Source: Gluconobacter morbifer G707 (GTDB lineage Bacteria > Pseudomonadota > Alphaproteobacteria > Acetobacterales > Acetobacteraceae). From it: a stretch of DNA of 64,000 nt. The stretch's first letter is position 1; every line of letters starts with the position of its first letter. Positions 30,615-40,524 of this stretch are shown piece after piece. The DNA lies in the NCBI RefSeq assembly GCF_000234355.1, contig NZ_AGQV01000002.1, forward strand, positions 186,001 through 250,000, in the 5' to 3' direction. The notes beneath the pieces are model-generated. The model did no database searches and had not been told where the DNA came from. It saw only the letters and a list, made by a program, of their open reading frames with translations. Both the position numbers and the translations under genes were made by a program.

Positions 30615-32440
30615 TGTGTGGAATCTGTGGCGTTGTTGGCCATCGTCCAGCCACTCCGATCATTTTCGAAGCGCTGCGCCGGCTGGAATATCGCGGGTAT
30701 GATTCCGCTGGTATCGCGACACTCACGGTCGATGGCCAGATCGACCGCCGGCGCGCGGCGGGCAAGCTCGATAACCTTGAAGCCGTGCTGAAAGAGCATC
30801 CCCTCAGCGGCGTGACGGGCATTGGCCATACACGTTGGGCCACGCATGGTGCCCCGACGGAACGGAACGCCCATCCGCACGCTGCCGGCCAGGTGGCGAT
30901 CGTCCATAACGGAATCATCGAAAATTTTGGCGCTCTCAAGCAGGAGCTTGAAGCTGCCGGACGCGTTTTCGTCACGGAAACGGACTCCGAAACCGTAGCA
31001 CATCTGGTCGATTTCTATCTGCAGCAGGGCAAGGCTCCGCGCGATGCGGCGTTCGCGGCCATCCAGCGCCTTGAAGGCGCATATGCCATTGCAATGATCT
31101 TTCAGGACCATGAAGGTCTTCTCATCGGCGCGCGCCATGGTGCACCGCTGGCTGTTGGCTATGGCGACGGGGAAATGTTCCTCGGTTCCGACAGTCTGGC
31201 CCTGGCGCCGCTGGCAAACCGCATCACCTATCTCGAAGAAGGTGACTGGTGCGAACTGACACCGGAGAAGGCAACCATCTTCGACAGCACGGGCAAGGAA
31301 ATCAGTCGCCCCGTACAGAACGTCGCTTTCATGGCGGGGCAGGTCGGCAAGGATGGCTACCGTCACTACATGGAGAAGGAACTCCATGAGCACCCGGTTG
31401 CCATCGGCCAGACGCTGCAGCGCATCACGGACCCTGCCTCCAAGAAGATTGTACTGCCCGCCCTGCCTTTCGATCCCGCAACCGTCCCCCGCATGACAGT
31501 TACGGCCTGCGGATCGGCCTATTATGCGGGAATGGTGGGACGATACTGGCTGGAATCCCTGGCTCGCCTGCCGATCGAGATCGATGTGGCCTCGGAGTTG
31601 CGTTACCGTAATCCCCCCCAGCCGGATAAAGGCGTGGCGCTTCTGATTTCGCAGTCCGGGGAAACGGCCGATACGCTTGGTGTTCTCCGGGCGCTCAAGA
31701 AAGCCGGGCAAAGTGTCGTGTCTGTCCTGAACGTTGAACATTCAACAATGGGACGGGAGAGCGATCTCGTTCTGGGCATGGTGGCCGGACCCGAGATCTC
31801 CGTTGCGTCCACCAAGGCCTTCACGGCGCAGCTTGCGGTTCTGGCCGCGCTTTCCATCGAAATGGCCCGGAGCCGCGGCACGATTGACGAAGCGCAGGAA
31901 GAAGCCCTGACGGCAAGTTTGCTCGACCTTCCATCCCGTGCGGCGGAAGTTTTCACGCGTACCCCCGACATCCAGGCCATGGCGCAGATTGTTGCGGAAG
32001 CACGGGATGTTCTTTACCTGGGCCGTGGCATCTGCACCCCTATTGCTTATGAAGGCGCCTTGAAATTAAAGGAAATCAGTTACATACACGCTGAAGCTTA
32101 TGCTGCGGGTGAACTGAAACATGGTCCGATCAGCCTGATTGACCGGACGGTTCCGGTCGTAGCTATCGCGCCATCCACCATCCTGTTCGACAAGACGCTC
32201 TCCAATCTTCAGGAAGCAAAGGCACGCGGGGGACGTATCCTGGCCTTTACGGATGCGGCAGGGGCGAAACGTCTGGAGGGTGTGGCAGAGAGGGTAGTCA
32301 TCCTGCCGGATGTGGATGCATTCGTGGCACCCATTCTTTATGCCATCCCGGTTCAGATTCTGGCTTACGAGGTCGCTATCCTGAAAGGGACGGATGTAGA
32401 TCAGCCGCGAAATCTTGCAAAATCCGTCACGGTTGAATGA
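30614..32440 (+). CDS. glmS: Glutamine-fructose-6-phosphate aminotransferase (isomerizing)
   Basis: GlmS converts fructose 6-phosphate and glutamine to glucosamine 6-phosphate, the committed step to UDP-GlcNAc. The 608-aa protein has the N-terminal nucleophile domain (Cys2 in MCGICGVVGH, then GHTRWATHG and HNGIIENF) and two SIS sugar-isomerase domains (ACGSAYYA, ISQSGETADT, STKAFTAQ), ending in the canonical NLAKSVTVE. It starts within the glmU stop codon. The glmS ribozyme of Gram-positive bacteria is neither expected nor seen, and there is no room for one. Confidence 0.98.
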   Translation: MCGICGVVGHRPATPIIFEALRRLEYRGYDSAGIATLTVDGQIDRRRAAGKLDNLEAVLKEHPLSGVTGIGHTRWATHGAPTERNAHPHAAGQVAIVHNGIIENFGALKQELEAAGRVFVTETDSETVAHLVDFYLQQGKAPRDAAFAAIQRLEGAYAIAMIFQDHEGLLIGARHGAPLAVGYGDGEMFLGSDSLALAPLANRITYLEEGDWCELTPEKATIFDSTGKEISRPVQNVAFMAGQVGKDGYRHYMEKELHEHPVAIGQTLQRITDPASKKIVLPALPFDPATVPRMTVTACGSAYYAGMVGRYWLESLARLPIEIDVASELRYRNPPQPDKGVALLISQSGETADTLGVLRALKKAGQSVVSVLNVEHSTMGRESDLVLGMVAGPEISVASTKAFTAQLAVLAALSIEMARSRGTIDEAQEEALTASLLDLPSRAAEVFTRTPDIQAMAQIVAEARDVLYLGRGICTPIAYEGALKLKEISYIHAEAYAAGELKHGPISLIDRTVPVVAIAPSTILFDKTLSNLQEAKARGGRILAFTDAAGAKRLEGVAERVVILPDVDAFVAPILYAIPVQILAYEVAILKGTDVDQPRNLAKSVTVE

Positions 32441-32511
32441 TGGAATTGCCACACTGTGGCATTTCATGAAGGATGTGGAAAAGATCTACTGTTCCACAGG
32501 GAGGGCCAGAA

Positions 32512-35499
32512 ATGGGCGGAGATATCACGGTAACGCCGCAAACCGGTAATTCTGGCCTTTTCCTTGCTCCAGCGGAGCTTGCCACGAGAGAAAGCTTCCT
32601 GCGTCGTCTGGCACTGGAAGGCTTCTCTGGAGACATTGCGCCGGAAGTCTCTTCGCGCCTGACTGCGGCGACGGACAACAGCATCTACCAGCGTCTTCCT
32701 GTCGCCGTTCTTTATCCCCGTACAGGAGAAGATCTGAACAGCGTGGTCCGCGCGGCTCAGGATGGTGCCCTGACACTCTCCGTCCGTGGCGGTGGTACGG
32801 GAACGAACGGGCAGTCCCTGACATCCGGTGTGATCGTCGATGTTTCCCGTCATCTTGACCGTATCCTCGGCTTCGATCCTGAAACAGAGACAGTGACGGT
32901 TGAACCGGGCGTTATCCTTGCGCGCCTGAACGCCTTTCTGAAACCCTATGGCTATTTCTTTCCACCCACGGTTTCTACCGCCACGCGCGCGACAATCGGC
33001 GGCATGATCGCCACAGATGCGTCAGGAAAAGGCTCGCGCATCTACGGACGGACATCCGATTACGTTGAAACTCTGGACGTCGTCCTGTCAGACGGATCCG
33101 ATTTCCAGGTCCGTCACCTGACTGCTGAAGATCTGGAAAGAAGCGTGGAGGGTGAGGGGTTGGCAGCCCGGGCCTGTCGTGAGGTCCAACGCGTCGTCAA
33201 CGAACAAAGGGACGAAATCACCCGGGTCTTTCCGGACATGAACCGGGGTCTCACGGGCTACAATCTCCAGAACATTCTCCGTGCGGATGGCAGCTTCCAT
33301 CTGGCGCGCCTGCTGGCCGGTTCCGAGGGAACGCTGGCGCTGACGAAGCGGGTTGTTCTGAATGTTCGGCGACTTCCCGCCCTGCGCCGCCTTCTGGTCA
33401 TTCGATACGCCAGCTTCAATGACACGCTAAGGGACGTTCAGGCACTTCTGCCCACCAGCCCATCCGCCATTGAAGTACTGGATGAGCGCGTACTCGAAAA
33501 AGCGCAACAGGACATTATCTGGCATTCGCTGGAACAGGTCCTGGGTGCCCGCTCCGAGCGGCCTGTCAGAGGACTAAGTTTTGTCGAGTTTGTGGGAGAC
33601 GACGCAGAAGCACTCCGGCTGCAGATGGACGACGCGGTTCAAAGACTTCAGAAGTCTTCGTTTAAAGTCATTGATTATAAAACAGTTTCAGACACAGAAA
33701 CGATAGGACAATTCTGGACGCTGCGGGAAAAATCCGTTGGTCTTCTGGGGCGTCCTGACGGGCATCGGCAGGGTGTTCCCTTTGTAGAGGACACAGCCGT
33801 TCCGCCGGCTGTCCTTGCAGATTATGTCCGTGAGTTCCGTGATATCCTGGACGGCTATGGCCTGTCTTACGGCATGTTCGGTCACGCGGATGTCGGCTGT
33901 CTGCATGTCCGGCCGTTCCTGGACATGCTTTCGCCGGAAGATCGCGCCCTGATCCGGCCCATTTCCGATGCTGTGGCGCATCTGACGAAGAAACACGGCG
34001 GCCTGCTTTGGGGTGAACATGGCCGAGGGTACAGGGGAGAATTCTCTCCGCTGTTCTTTGGCGAGACGCTCTTTCAGGAACTCTGCCGGATCAAGGAAGT
34101 CTTTGATCCCAAAGATATTTTCAACCGCGGAAAGCTTGCGCCTGTCCGACAATATGCTGTTGATCGCATTGATGGTGTTCCCTTCAAAGGGGCATTTGAC
34201 GCTGAAATCCAGCCCGGATTGAGAGACCGCTACGCCTTGGCTGTCAGCTGCAACGGAAACGGCGCCTGCTACAACCGCGAACCGGATATGGCGATGTGTC
34301 CGTCCTACAAGGGGACGAAAGACCGGCGCCAGTCCCCGAAAGGACGTGCGCTGCTCCTGCGGAGCTGGGCACGGTTGCGTTCCCTGCCAGCGTCCTCGCC
34401 AGATCGGGTAGCGCTTCCCGCCTTGACCGAGGAACTGAAGGCGTCGCTCGATACGTGCCTATCCTGCAAGGCCTGCGCCACCCAGTGCCCAATCCGGGTG
34501 GATATTCCGTCCATGCGGTCGAAGTTCCTGGCGTTCTATTTCCAGGACCGTCGCCGTCCGCTGCGGGATTACGCCATATACTGGCTTGAACCCCTGCTCG
34601 CTGTTGGCCGCATCATGCCTGCATTGGCCAATGTCCTGATGCATAACCCCTTCTCGGAAAAGGTTCTGAAAAAACTTGGACTGGTGGATCTTCCGCGCCT
34701 GCGCCCGGCTGTCCTGCCTTCCGAAGCGCGGCTGAACCACTCATGGCTGCGGCGGACAGGACAGCGTCCAAAAGCGGCAGTCCTGTTACAGGATTCCTTT
34801 ACGGGCAGTTTTGACGGCGGTCTGGTCGAACAGGCCTATGCACTTTTGACCGCTCTGGGGCTGGATATACGCGTGACGCCAGTCTGGGATAATGGCAAGG
34901 CCCGTCACGTTCTGGGTTTCCGAAAAGGATTTGGCATTACGGCGCGCCAGACCCTCCGCAAAGTCCGGCACCTGGCGCGGTCTGGTGTGCCGATCATTTC
35001 GCTGGATGCGGCTACAGGGCTAATGTTCCAGCAGGAATACAAGGAGGTCGCAGGCCAGCTGCCGATCCCCGAGGTCCTGTCACTGGAAAAATATCTTCAG
35101 CGTCAGATTGCTGCCGGTCATCTGGAGCCGTTCAGGGCCAGTGCGGGAGAGACGCTGAAGGTTATCTCACACTGCACGGAACAGGCTGTGCGTCCGGAGA
35201 GCGCTGGAGAATGGGCCGCCATCCTGCAACATTTCGGTGTGAATGCGGAAGCCGGAAAAGCAGGCTGCTGCGGCATGGCGGGGCTGTTCGGTCATGAGGA
35301 AAAGAACGCGGCCCTTTCACGCAGGATCTTTGACCAGAACTGGGCGGAGAAAGTCACGACCCCTGTGCTGGCAACGGGTTTTTCCTGCCGGTGCCAGACT
35401 AGGCGGTTTGCAGGGTACCGTCCATCCCATCCTGTCGAGGCACTCGTAGCGGCCCTGCGAAATTCCACCGGTGAAATTTCCACTGGGAAAATCAGGTGA
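32512..35499 (+). CDS. FAD- and iron-sulfur-binding D-2-hydroxyacid dehydrogenase (YdiJ-like)
   Basis: This 995-aa protein is a fusion. It has an FAD-binding domain of the vanillyl-alcohol-oxidase type (about 45-260, with VRGGGTGTNGQSL and GGMIATDASGKGS), then the FAD-oxidase C-terminal domain (GLLWGEHGRGYRGEF). Next comes a ferredoxin-like cluster with Cys649, Cys652, Cys655 and Cys659 (CxxCxxCxxxCP), and a C-terminal heterodisulfide-reductase-like part (AGCCGMAGLFGHE). This is the YdiJ layout, whose members oxidise D-2-hydroxyglutarate or D-lactate and pass electrons to the respiratory chain. The ATG at 32512 has GGGAGG nine bases upstream. The substrate here is unproven. Seventy-one bp separate it from glmS. 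Confidence 0.9.
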   Translation: MGGDITVTPQTGNSGLFLAPAELATRESFLRRLALEGFSGDIAPEVSSRLTAATDNSIYQRLPVAVLYPRTGEDLNSVVRAAQDGALTLSVRGGGTGTNGQSLTSGVIVDVSRHLDRILGFDPETETVTVEPGVILARLNAFLKPYGYFFPPTVSTATRATIGGMIATDASGKGSRIYGRTSDYVETLDVVLSDGSDFQVRHLTAEDLERSVEGEGLAARACREVQRVVNEQRDEITRVFPDMNRGLTGYNLQNILRADGSFHLARLLAGSEGTLALTKRVVLNVRRLPALRRLLVIRYASFNDTLRDVQALLPTSPSAIEVLDERVLEKAQQDIIWHSLEQVLGARSERPVRGLSFVEFVGDDAEALRLQMDDAVQRLQKSSFKVIDYKTVSDTETIGQFWTLREKSVGLLGRPDGHRQGVPFVEDTAVPPAVLADYVREFRDILDGYGLSYGMFGHADVGCLHVRPFLDMLSPEDRALIRPISDAVAHLTKKHGGLLWGEHGRGYRGEFSPLFFGETLFQELCRIKEVFDPKDIFNRGKLAPVRQYAVDRIDGVPFKGAFDAEIQPGLRDRYALAVSCNGNGACYNREPDMAMCPSYKGTKDRRQSPKGRALLLRSWARLRSLPASSPDRVALPALTEELKASLDTCLSCKACATQCPIRVDIPSMRSKFLAFYFQDRRRPLRDYAIYWLEPLLAVGRIMPALANVLMHNPFSEKVLKKLGLVDLPRLRPAVLPSEARLNHSWLRRTGQRPKAAVLLQDSFTGSFDGGLVEQAYALLTALGLDIRVTPVWDNGKARHVLGFRKGFGITARQTLRKVRHLARSGVPIISLDAATGLMFQQEYKEVAGQLPIPEVLSLEKYLQRQIAAGHLEPFRASAGETLKVISHCTEQAVRPESAGEWAAILQHFGVNAEAGKAGCCGMAGLFGHEEKNAALSRRIFDQNWAEKVTTPVLATGFSCRCQTRRFAGYRPSHPVEALVAALRNSTGEISTGKIR

Positions 35500-35645
35500 T
35501 TTTTCAGCAGCATGCCCCTCTCGACGGAAAGAGAGCAACCTGTAACAGTGGTCAGGCCACCCTTTGCGAGCATCGTGTCAAACCGGGAAAAACGGCCTGA
35601 TAACGTTGAATTTCGCTTTCGTGCACTGATGGAGATTTCTGTCCC

Positions 35646-36266
35646 ATGTCCCGTCTGCCTTCGAAAATCTATCCCGTCGTCGATCATCCCCGCTGGGTGG
35701 AAACGCTTGGGAGTGCCGGAGCCCGGTTCATCGAGCTTTATCTGCGCGATCTCGATCTGCCGGAAGAAGAACTCCGGGCGCAGGCAATCACTGCACAGGA
35801 ACTGGCCGTCCGCCATAATGTCACGCTGGTCCTGAACACCTACTGGCAGATTGCGATCGAGCTAGGTTATGAATGGGTTCATCTGGGACCAGAAGATCTC
35901 GCAACGGCCGATCTGACTACTCTGCGCAACAGTGGCATCCGGCTTGGAACGGCAACGCATACCCATACTGAGTTCGAAAAAGCCCTGGCCATCAGTCCGG
36001 ATTACATATCTTTTGGCCCCGTCTGGGAAACGAAGAGTGTAAAGACAACGTTTGCACCCCAAGGGCTGGAACGCCTGAAAGAATGGCGTGGCCTCTGTGG
36101 AGACGTTCCGCTGGTAGCAATCGGAGGGGTAACACTGGAGCACCTTCCAGCCTGTCTGGAAGCCGGAGCGGACAGCGTTGCCGGAATGAGCGGGTTCATG
36201 AAGCAGGACGATCCGGAAGGACAGGTCCGTCGCTGGCTTGAGGCCGCCAGGTCGTTCCCGGCCTGA
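35646..36266 (+). CDS. Thiamine phosphate synthase family protein (ThiE-like)
   Basis: The 206-aa protein has a ThiE-type TIM barrel. It carries LYPVVDHP-like IYPVVDHP at the start, ARFIELYLRD, VHLGPEDL (family: HLGQEDL), GTATHTHTE (family: GxSTH), YISFGPVWETKSVKT (family: YxxxGPxFxTxTK) and VAIGGVT. ThiE joins the pyrimidine and thiazole halves of thiamine. The usual KD-Arg and NDR elements near residue 60 are altered (VLNTYWQIAIELG), so substrate use may differ from authentic ThiE. No THI-box (TPP) leader is seen before it. It is followed by the antiporter gene after 48 bp. Confidence 0.8.
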   Translation: MSRLPSKIYPVVDHPRWVETLGSAGARFIELYLRDLDLPEEELRAQAITAQELAVRHNVTLVLNTYWQIAIELGYEWVHLGPEDLATADLTTLRNSGIRLGTATHTHTEFEKALAISPDYISFGPVWETKSVKTTFAPQGLERLKEWRGLCGDVPLVAIGGVTLEHLPACLEAGADSVAGMSGFMKQDDPEGQVRRWLEAARSFPA

Positions 36267-36314
36267 AAAATGACCCGGACGGGCAGGAGGATTGATGACG
36301 GAGTATAGGCCACA

Positions 36315-38897
36315 ATGATGGTGACAGGACTGGCAGCCGTCCTCCTTGCGCTTGCGTTCCTGCTCACGCTGGTCAGCATCATTCAGCCCCTGGCAAAACG
36401 TCTGGAGATTTCCGAAGCGGTTCTCCTGGCCCTGACCGGCATCGTTCTGGGGGGCACGGCATCGCTGATCGTGCGTTCTTCTGCAACGGACCTGCTGGAC
36501 GGGGCGGCGGAAGCGCTGATCTATTTCCCGATCAACAGCGAAGCCTTCCTGCTGATCTTCCTGCCCGTGCTGGTCTTCCAGGGCGCAATGGCCATTGATG
36601 TACGCCGGCTGGCGCATGAAGCGGCAACCGTGCTGCTGCTGGCTGTCGTAGCCGTTGTGGTGTCCACTGCCACAATCGGTTTCGCCCTGTATCCCTTTGC
36701 GGGGCAGAGCCAAGTCGTATGTCTTCTTCTCGGCTCCATCGTGGCGACGACCGATCCTTCGGCCGTGGCGGGGATCTTTCGCGAGATTGGTGCCGCTTCC
36801 CGTCTGACCCGACTGGTAGAAGGCGAGGCGCTTCTCAATGATGCCGCAGCGATTTCCATCTTCTCGATCCTGCTGGCCTCTGTCACGGCGCATCATCACA
36901 TCCATCTGGGTGATGCCGTACTGGACTTCCTGACGGCGTTTGGGGGCGCCATTGTCGTTGGTGTCTGTCTGGCACGTCTGACACTGCTCCTCATCACGGG
37001 TCTGGGGGCATCTCCAGCATCGGAAATGAGTCTGACGCTGGCGCTGCCATATATGGTATATATTCTCTGCGATGAACTGCTGGGCTTTTCCGGTGTGGTC
37101 GCCACGGCCGCGGCAGGACTGACCGTCTCGGCTTACGGACCGTCCACGTTCCGTCCGCAGGTCTGGCGTTTTCTGAATGACATGTGGGAACAGCTCATGT
37201 TCTGGGCTGGCTCACTGGTGTTCCTGCTGGCCTCGATGCTAGTGCCGCGGCTACTGATCGGCATGACTAAATGGGACTGTGTCCTGATCCTGATCGCCAG
37301 CGTGGCGGGATTGGCCGCGCGGGCAGCCGTGATTTTCGGCATGCTGCCGCTTCTGGCCATCACAAAGCTCTCTCCACCCGTTCCGCTGCCTTTCAAGGCT
37401 ACAATGGCCTGGGGGGGACTGCGCGGCGCCATCACGCTGGCACTGGCGCTGGCCGTTACTGAAAATCAGAGCGTCTCCAGTCCGATCGCCCATTTCATTG
37501 GTATTATCGCAACCGGCTTCGTGCTGATTACGCTGCTCGTCAACGGTACGACCCTGCGGTCTCTGGTGCTGTTTTTCAAACTGGATCAGCTTTCACCCGT
37601 CGATCAGGCAATCCGGCAACAGATCCTAGGAATCGGGCTAGGAGAAGTCGCAGAACGGACGAAAACACTTTCCGAAGAACTCGGCTTCAGCGAGCAGACC
37701 CGTACCGGCGTCATACGACGACTGGAAAAGCGTGCGGAAAGGGAGAGGGCGGCCAATAATTTCGAATCCGCACTCGGCGACCGGGACCGTGTCAACGTTG
37801 CCCTGATTACCCTTGCAAATCAGGAGCGCTCCATTCTGCTGGACCTGTTCCGTATGCAGGGCCTGTCACGACGCGTGATGGAAACCCTGCTGCGGACAGC
37901 GGAGGCCATGGCGGATGGTGCGCGGCTTGAAGGGCGATATGGATATGTCCGTGCCCTCAAGAGGCGTCTCCAGCCAACACTGCGTTTCCGAATTGCGCAG
38001 ATGCTGCACAGCCGGTTTCACATCGACGAGCCGCTAACGCATTGCATGATGGAACGGTTCGAGATGCTCATTATCGTGCATCTTGTCTCGCTTTCCCTGC
38101 AACGCTTCATCCGTCAGCGGATGGAGCCGACGCTCGGGCCGCGCATTACGGAAATCGTGTCGGAAGTTCTGGGGCGCCAGCGCAAGCTTCTGGACGATGC
38201 CCTTGAAACGTTGCGCCTGCATTATGCGGGGTATTCGGAGGCGCTTGAAAGCCGCATCCTGCGGCAGATCGCGCTGCGTCTCGAGGACGAGGAATACGAT
38301 GCGCTCGAATCAGATAGCCTCATTTCAGAGGAACTGCATCGGGAACTTCATCGGGATATCGAGCGCCGTCGCAGCCGCCTGGACGCTCCGCTGCGTTTCA
38401 ACCTGAAAAGTGGGATCGAGCAGCGCCTGCGGGCTTTTCCGGCATTCAATGGCCTGCCGGACAGCGCCATCCGCAAGCTGTCACGCCGCGTTTCCCTGCA
38501 TTTCGTCTCTCCAGGAGAAATCCTGTGTAAGCGCGACCAGCGGGTAAAGGTCGTATATGCACAGGTTGCCGGACTGGCTGAGGTTCACCTTCCGGAACAG
38601 GAAATTCTCTACGGCAGCGGAGATCTGATCGGAGCGGCTTCTGCCATTCGGAATGAGCGGATGGCGGGCACCGTACGGTGCCTCCAGTTCAGTCATCTCC
38701 TCGCTATTCCGCGACCAGTTTTCAACCGCCTTCTGCGGAAATATCCCATCGTAAAGCGCACCATTATCAAAAGAACAGAAAAGCGCGAGGAGGGGGCCCT
38801 AAGGCCCATGGTTCTACGCGCGCCGGACGGTACGGCTATTCCACCCGCAGCCATTATTGAAGTCCGCAAGACAACAATGCCTTCTCACTCACCCTGA
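36315..38897 (+). CDS. Cation/proton antiporter (NhaP type) with C-terminal regulatory region
   Basis: This 860-aa protein has about twelve membrane segments (residues 1-410) of the CPA1 Na+/H+ antiporter family. Key residues are the ion-site ND in GEALLNDAAAIS, TTDPSAVAG, and WGGLRGAITLALAL. The C-terminal 440 residues are cytosolic and helical, ending in a cyclic-nucleotide-binding-like beta barrel (about 715-820, FPAFNGLPDSAIRKLS then the ILCKRDQR and LAEVHL strands). The plan resembles plant SOS1 and a bacterial subset of NhaP. The consensus phosphate-binding cassette of true cNMP domains is not evident, so ligand binding is uncertain. Its end overlaps the convergent POT gene by 13 bp. 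Such pumps would aid pH and Na+/K+ balance during acid production. Confidence 0.88.
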   Translation: MMVTGLAAVLLALAFLLTLVSIIQPLAKRLEISEAVLLALTGIVLGGTASLIVRSSATDLLDGAAEALIYFPINSEAFLLIFLPVLVFQGAMAIDVRRLAHEAATVLLLAVVAVVVSTATIGFALYPFAGQSQVVCLLLGSIVATTDPSAVAGIFREIGAASRLTRLVEGEALLNDAAAISIFSILLASVTAHHHIHLGDAVLDFLTAFGGAIVVGVCLARLTLLLITGLGASPASEMSLTLALPYMVYILCDELLGFSGVVATAAAGLTVSAYGPSTFRPQVWRFLNDMWEQLMFWAGSLVFLLASMLVPRLLIGMTKWDCVLILIASVAGLAARAAVIFGMLPLLAITKLSPPVPLPFKATMAWGGLRGAITLALALAVTENQSVSSPIAHFIGIIATGFVLITLLVNGTTLRSLVLFFKLDQLSPVDQAIRQQILGIGLGEVAERTKTLSEELGFSEQTRTGVIRRLEKRAERERAANNFESALGDRDRVNVALITLANQERSILLDLFRMQGLSRRVMETLLRTAEAMADGARLEGRYGYVRALKRRLQPTLRFRIAQMLHSRFHIDEPLTHCMMERFEMLIIVHLVSLSLQRFIRQRMEPTLGPRITEIVSEVLGRQRKLLDDALETLRLHYAGYSEALESRILRQIALRLEDEEYDALESDSLISEELHRELHRDIERRRSRLDAPLRFNLKSGIEQRLRAFPAFNGLPDSAIRKLSRRVSLHFVSPGEILCKRDQRVKVVYAQVAGLAEVHLPEQEILYGSGDLIGAASAIRNERMAGTVRCLQFSHLLAIPRPVFNRLLRKYPIVKRTIIKRTEKREEGALRPMVLRAPDGTAIPPAAIIEVRKTTMPSHSP

Positions 38898-40297
38898 GAA
38901 GGAGCGGAAACTGATGTTTCGGGTGCCAGAAGGGGCCGGAAAATCATGGCGCAGAATCCCAGAACCACCGAGGCTCCAAGGGCTGCCCCGGAGTGAAGGA
39001 ACCAGAATGTAGCGTCACTGACATGTCCAAGGAGCGTTGAGAACTTGCCGACGATCAGGTTGGCCAGAAACAAGTGAAGCGAAAAACAGGCCACCATGAT
39101 GGTGTTCACACTTTTCGGGGCAGCCCGTGAGAACAGAGCCATCCCGATGGCGTAGTTCATCGCAAAACCGATATCGTTGACGGTATGGAACGCAATGCCC
39201 CAGAGCAGACTGAGCTGATGGGGCTGGGGAGTGATCCATGATCCGAGAGCGAGCAGAAGCGGGCTGAAAGACGCAATGAATGTACCGATCGCAACTTTCG
39301 TGATTTCGGACACGTCCGGGCGATAGCGGGCATAGACTTTCCAGAATCCCAGAACCGCGACAGCCGTTATGGTGCTGATAAAACCATCAAGAGAAAGCAG
39401 CGCGCTGACCGGGAAGGGATAGCCCAGCAGGGTCAAGGCGTAGTGCTGCTGTCCCCACAGAAGGTAACCATCAAAAATTTCTTCATTCGGCAGGGCGGCA
39501 ATTGCCAGAACCGGAATGAGAAACAGGAGAAGTGCGCAGGTTTTCTTTTCCGTCCGTGTCAGGGCAGGGCGAGGAACCGAGACCTTTCTTGCGGCAATGT
39601 TCTCGGACGGTAGCCAGTGTCGCCCGGCAGCATAAATGACCAGTCCGATCAGCATTCCCAGACCGGCCGCCAGAAACCCCCAGTGCCAGGCGACCTGCGC
39701 CAGTGCGCCGCAGAGAAGCGGAGAGACGATCACCGCAGCCTGAATGCCCAGCATGTAAATCTGGTAGGCATCCGAGCGTCGTCGATCGTCCACGGCATAA
39801 AGCGCGCCGACCTGTGCCCGGAGACCGCCTGCAGCGCCAATCCCCAGCAGCAGCAATCCCAAAGCGATCACAAAGCTCCAGTCAAATGACAGCAGGATAT
39901 GTCCCGCTGTCATCAGAACGGCCCCAAGCAGGATCGTACGGGTCTGGCCAAGCACGCGATCTGCCAGAAAACCGCCAAACAGCGGCATGGCGTAAATTCC
40001 CGCCAAAAAAAGCCCCGTGATCGCACCTGCCGTGGCCTGACGGCCGGAAGGTGCATAAAGGAATGAGACGAAGTGGTGCAGGGCGCCATACCCCCAGACA
40101 TGGGCGACATGCTCCGGTGTCAGAAGGCTGTACGTAAGATAGAGAACGAGAATGGCCTGCATCCCATAAAGCGAGAACGCCACCCAGGCTTCTGTCAGCA
40201 CCAGAATCCACAGGCCCCTGGGATGTCCCATAAAATCGGGCCTTGCAGAGGCAGAAAAAGAATCCGTGGGAGGGGAAACGGGCAGAATTTCGGCCAA
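38885..40297 (-). CDS. POT family peptide/proton symporter
   Basis: The 470-aa protein has about twelve to fourteen membrane spans and POT/PTR2 landmarks: LYGMQAILVLYLTY in helix 1 (family: YYGMRAxLxxYL), the A-motif-like FGGFLADRVLGQTRTILLG, and GNGxFKP-like AAGGLRAQVG. The family imports di- and tripeptides with protons. The usual ExxER motif of helix 1 is reduced to TEAWVAFSLYG, so the conserved Glu/Arg charges are partly lost and the coupling could differ. The only start giving the full N-terminus is TTG at 40297, with AAGAGA about six bases upstream; an ATG at 40231 is an alternative. Upstream lies the palindrome-rich gap. Confidence 0.82.
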   Translation of the reverse strand: MAEILPVSPPTDSFSASARPDFMGHPRGLWILVLTEAWVAFSLYGMQAILVLYLTYSLLTPEHVAHVWGYGALHHFVSFLYAPSGRQATAGAITGLFLAGIYAMPLFGGFLADRVLGQTRTILLGAVLMTAGHILLSFDWSFVIALGLLLLGIGAAGGLRAQVGALYAVDDRRRSDAYQIYMLGIQAAVIVSPLLCGALAQVAWHWGFLAAGLGMLIGLVIYAAGRHWLPSENIAARKVSVPRPALTRTEKKTCALLLFLIPVLAIAALPNEEIFDGYLLWGQQHYALTLLGYPFPVSALLSLDGFISTITAVAVLGFWKVYARYRPDVSEITKVAIGTFIASFSPLLLALGSWITPQPHQLSLLWGIAFHTVNDIGFAMNYAIGMALFSRAAPKSVNTIMVACFSLHLFLANLIVGKFSTLLGHVSDATFWFLHSGAALGASVVLGFCAMIFRPLLAPETSVSAPSQGE

Positions 40298-40371
40298 GGC
40301 TTTTCTCTTGCTCAGTCAGGGCAGGTGTAAGAATGGCGTAATGGCCAAACACAGGAATGGTAAAGAGGGAA

Positions 40372-40400
40372 AGCGCTTATGGCGCTTTGCCATAAGCGCT
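40372..40400. repeat. 12-bp perfect inverted repeat (stem A)
   Basis: AGCGCTTATGGC (40372-40383) and GCCATAAGCGCT (40389-40400) are exact reverse complements with a five-base loop. This stem shares bases with stem B (40378-40422), so the two cannot form in one RNA molecule at once. Confidence 0.9.
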
Positions 40401-40422
40401 CATTCCATGGCAAAGCGCCATA
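40378..40422. repeat. 15-bp perfect inverted repeat (stem B), mutually exclusive with stem A
   Basis: TATGGCGCTTTGCCA (40378-40392) and TGGCAAAGCGCCATA (40408-40422) are exact reverse complements, 15 bases apart. The left arm overlaps both arms of stem A, giving two competing folds on either strand. Confidence 0.9.
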
Positions 40423-40498
40423 GAACATGATTGGGCCATTTTGCCATAGACCGTATCAAACTGGCCTTTTGGCAATTTGCCTTAAAGAAGAAACCCAA

Positions 40499-40524
40499 GT
40501 TTCCCGCAGAATTCTGCGGGAAAC
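40499..40524. repeat. Perfect 26-bp palindrome
   Basis: From 40499 to 40524 the sequence equals its own reverse complement, centred on GAATTC with arms GTTTCCCGCA. A gapless palindrome this long suits a dimeric DNA-binding protein or a cruciform. It belongs to neither flanking gene. Confidence 0.9.

Noticed and set aside
30545-31741. 398-codon minus-strand frame across glmU/glmS
   Set aside because: Antisense shadow of glmS; its translation has no family likeness.
35500-35645. Possible TPP riboswitch before the ThiE-like gene
   Set aside because: The conserved CTGAGA of the THI box and its paired helices are not seen in this 146-bp leader.
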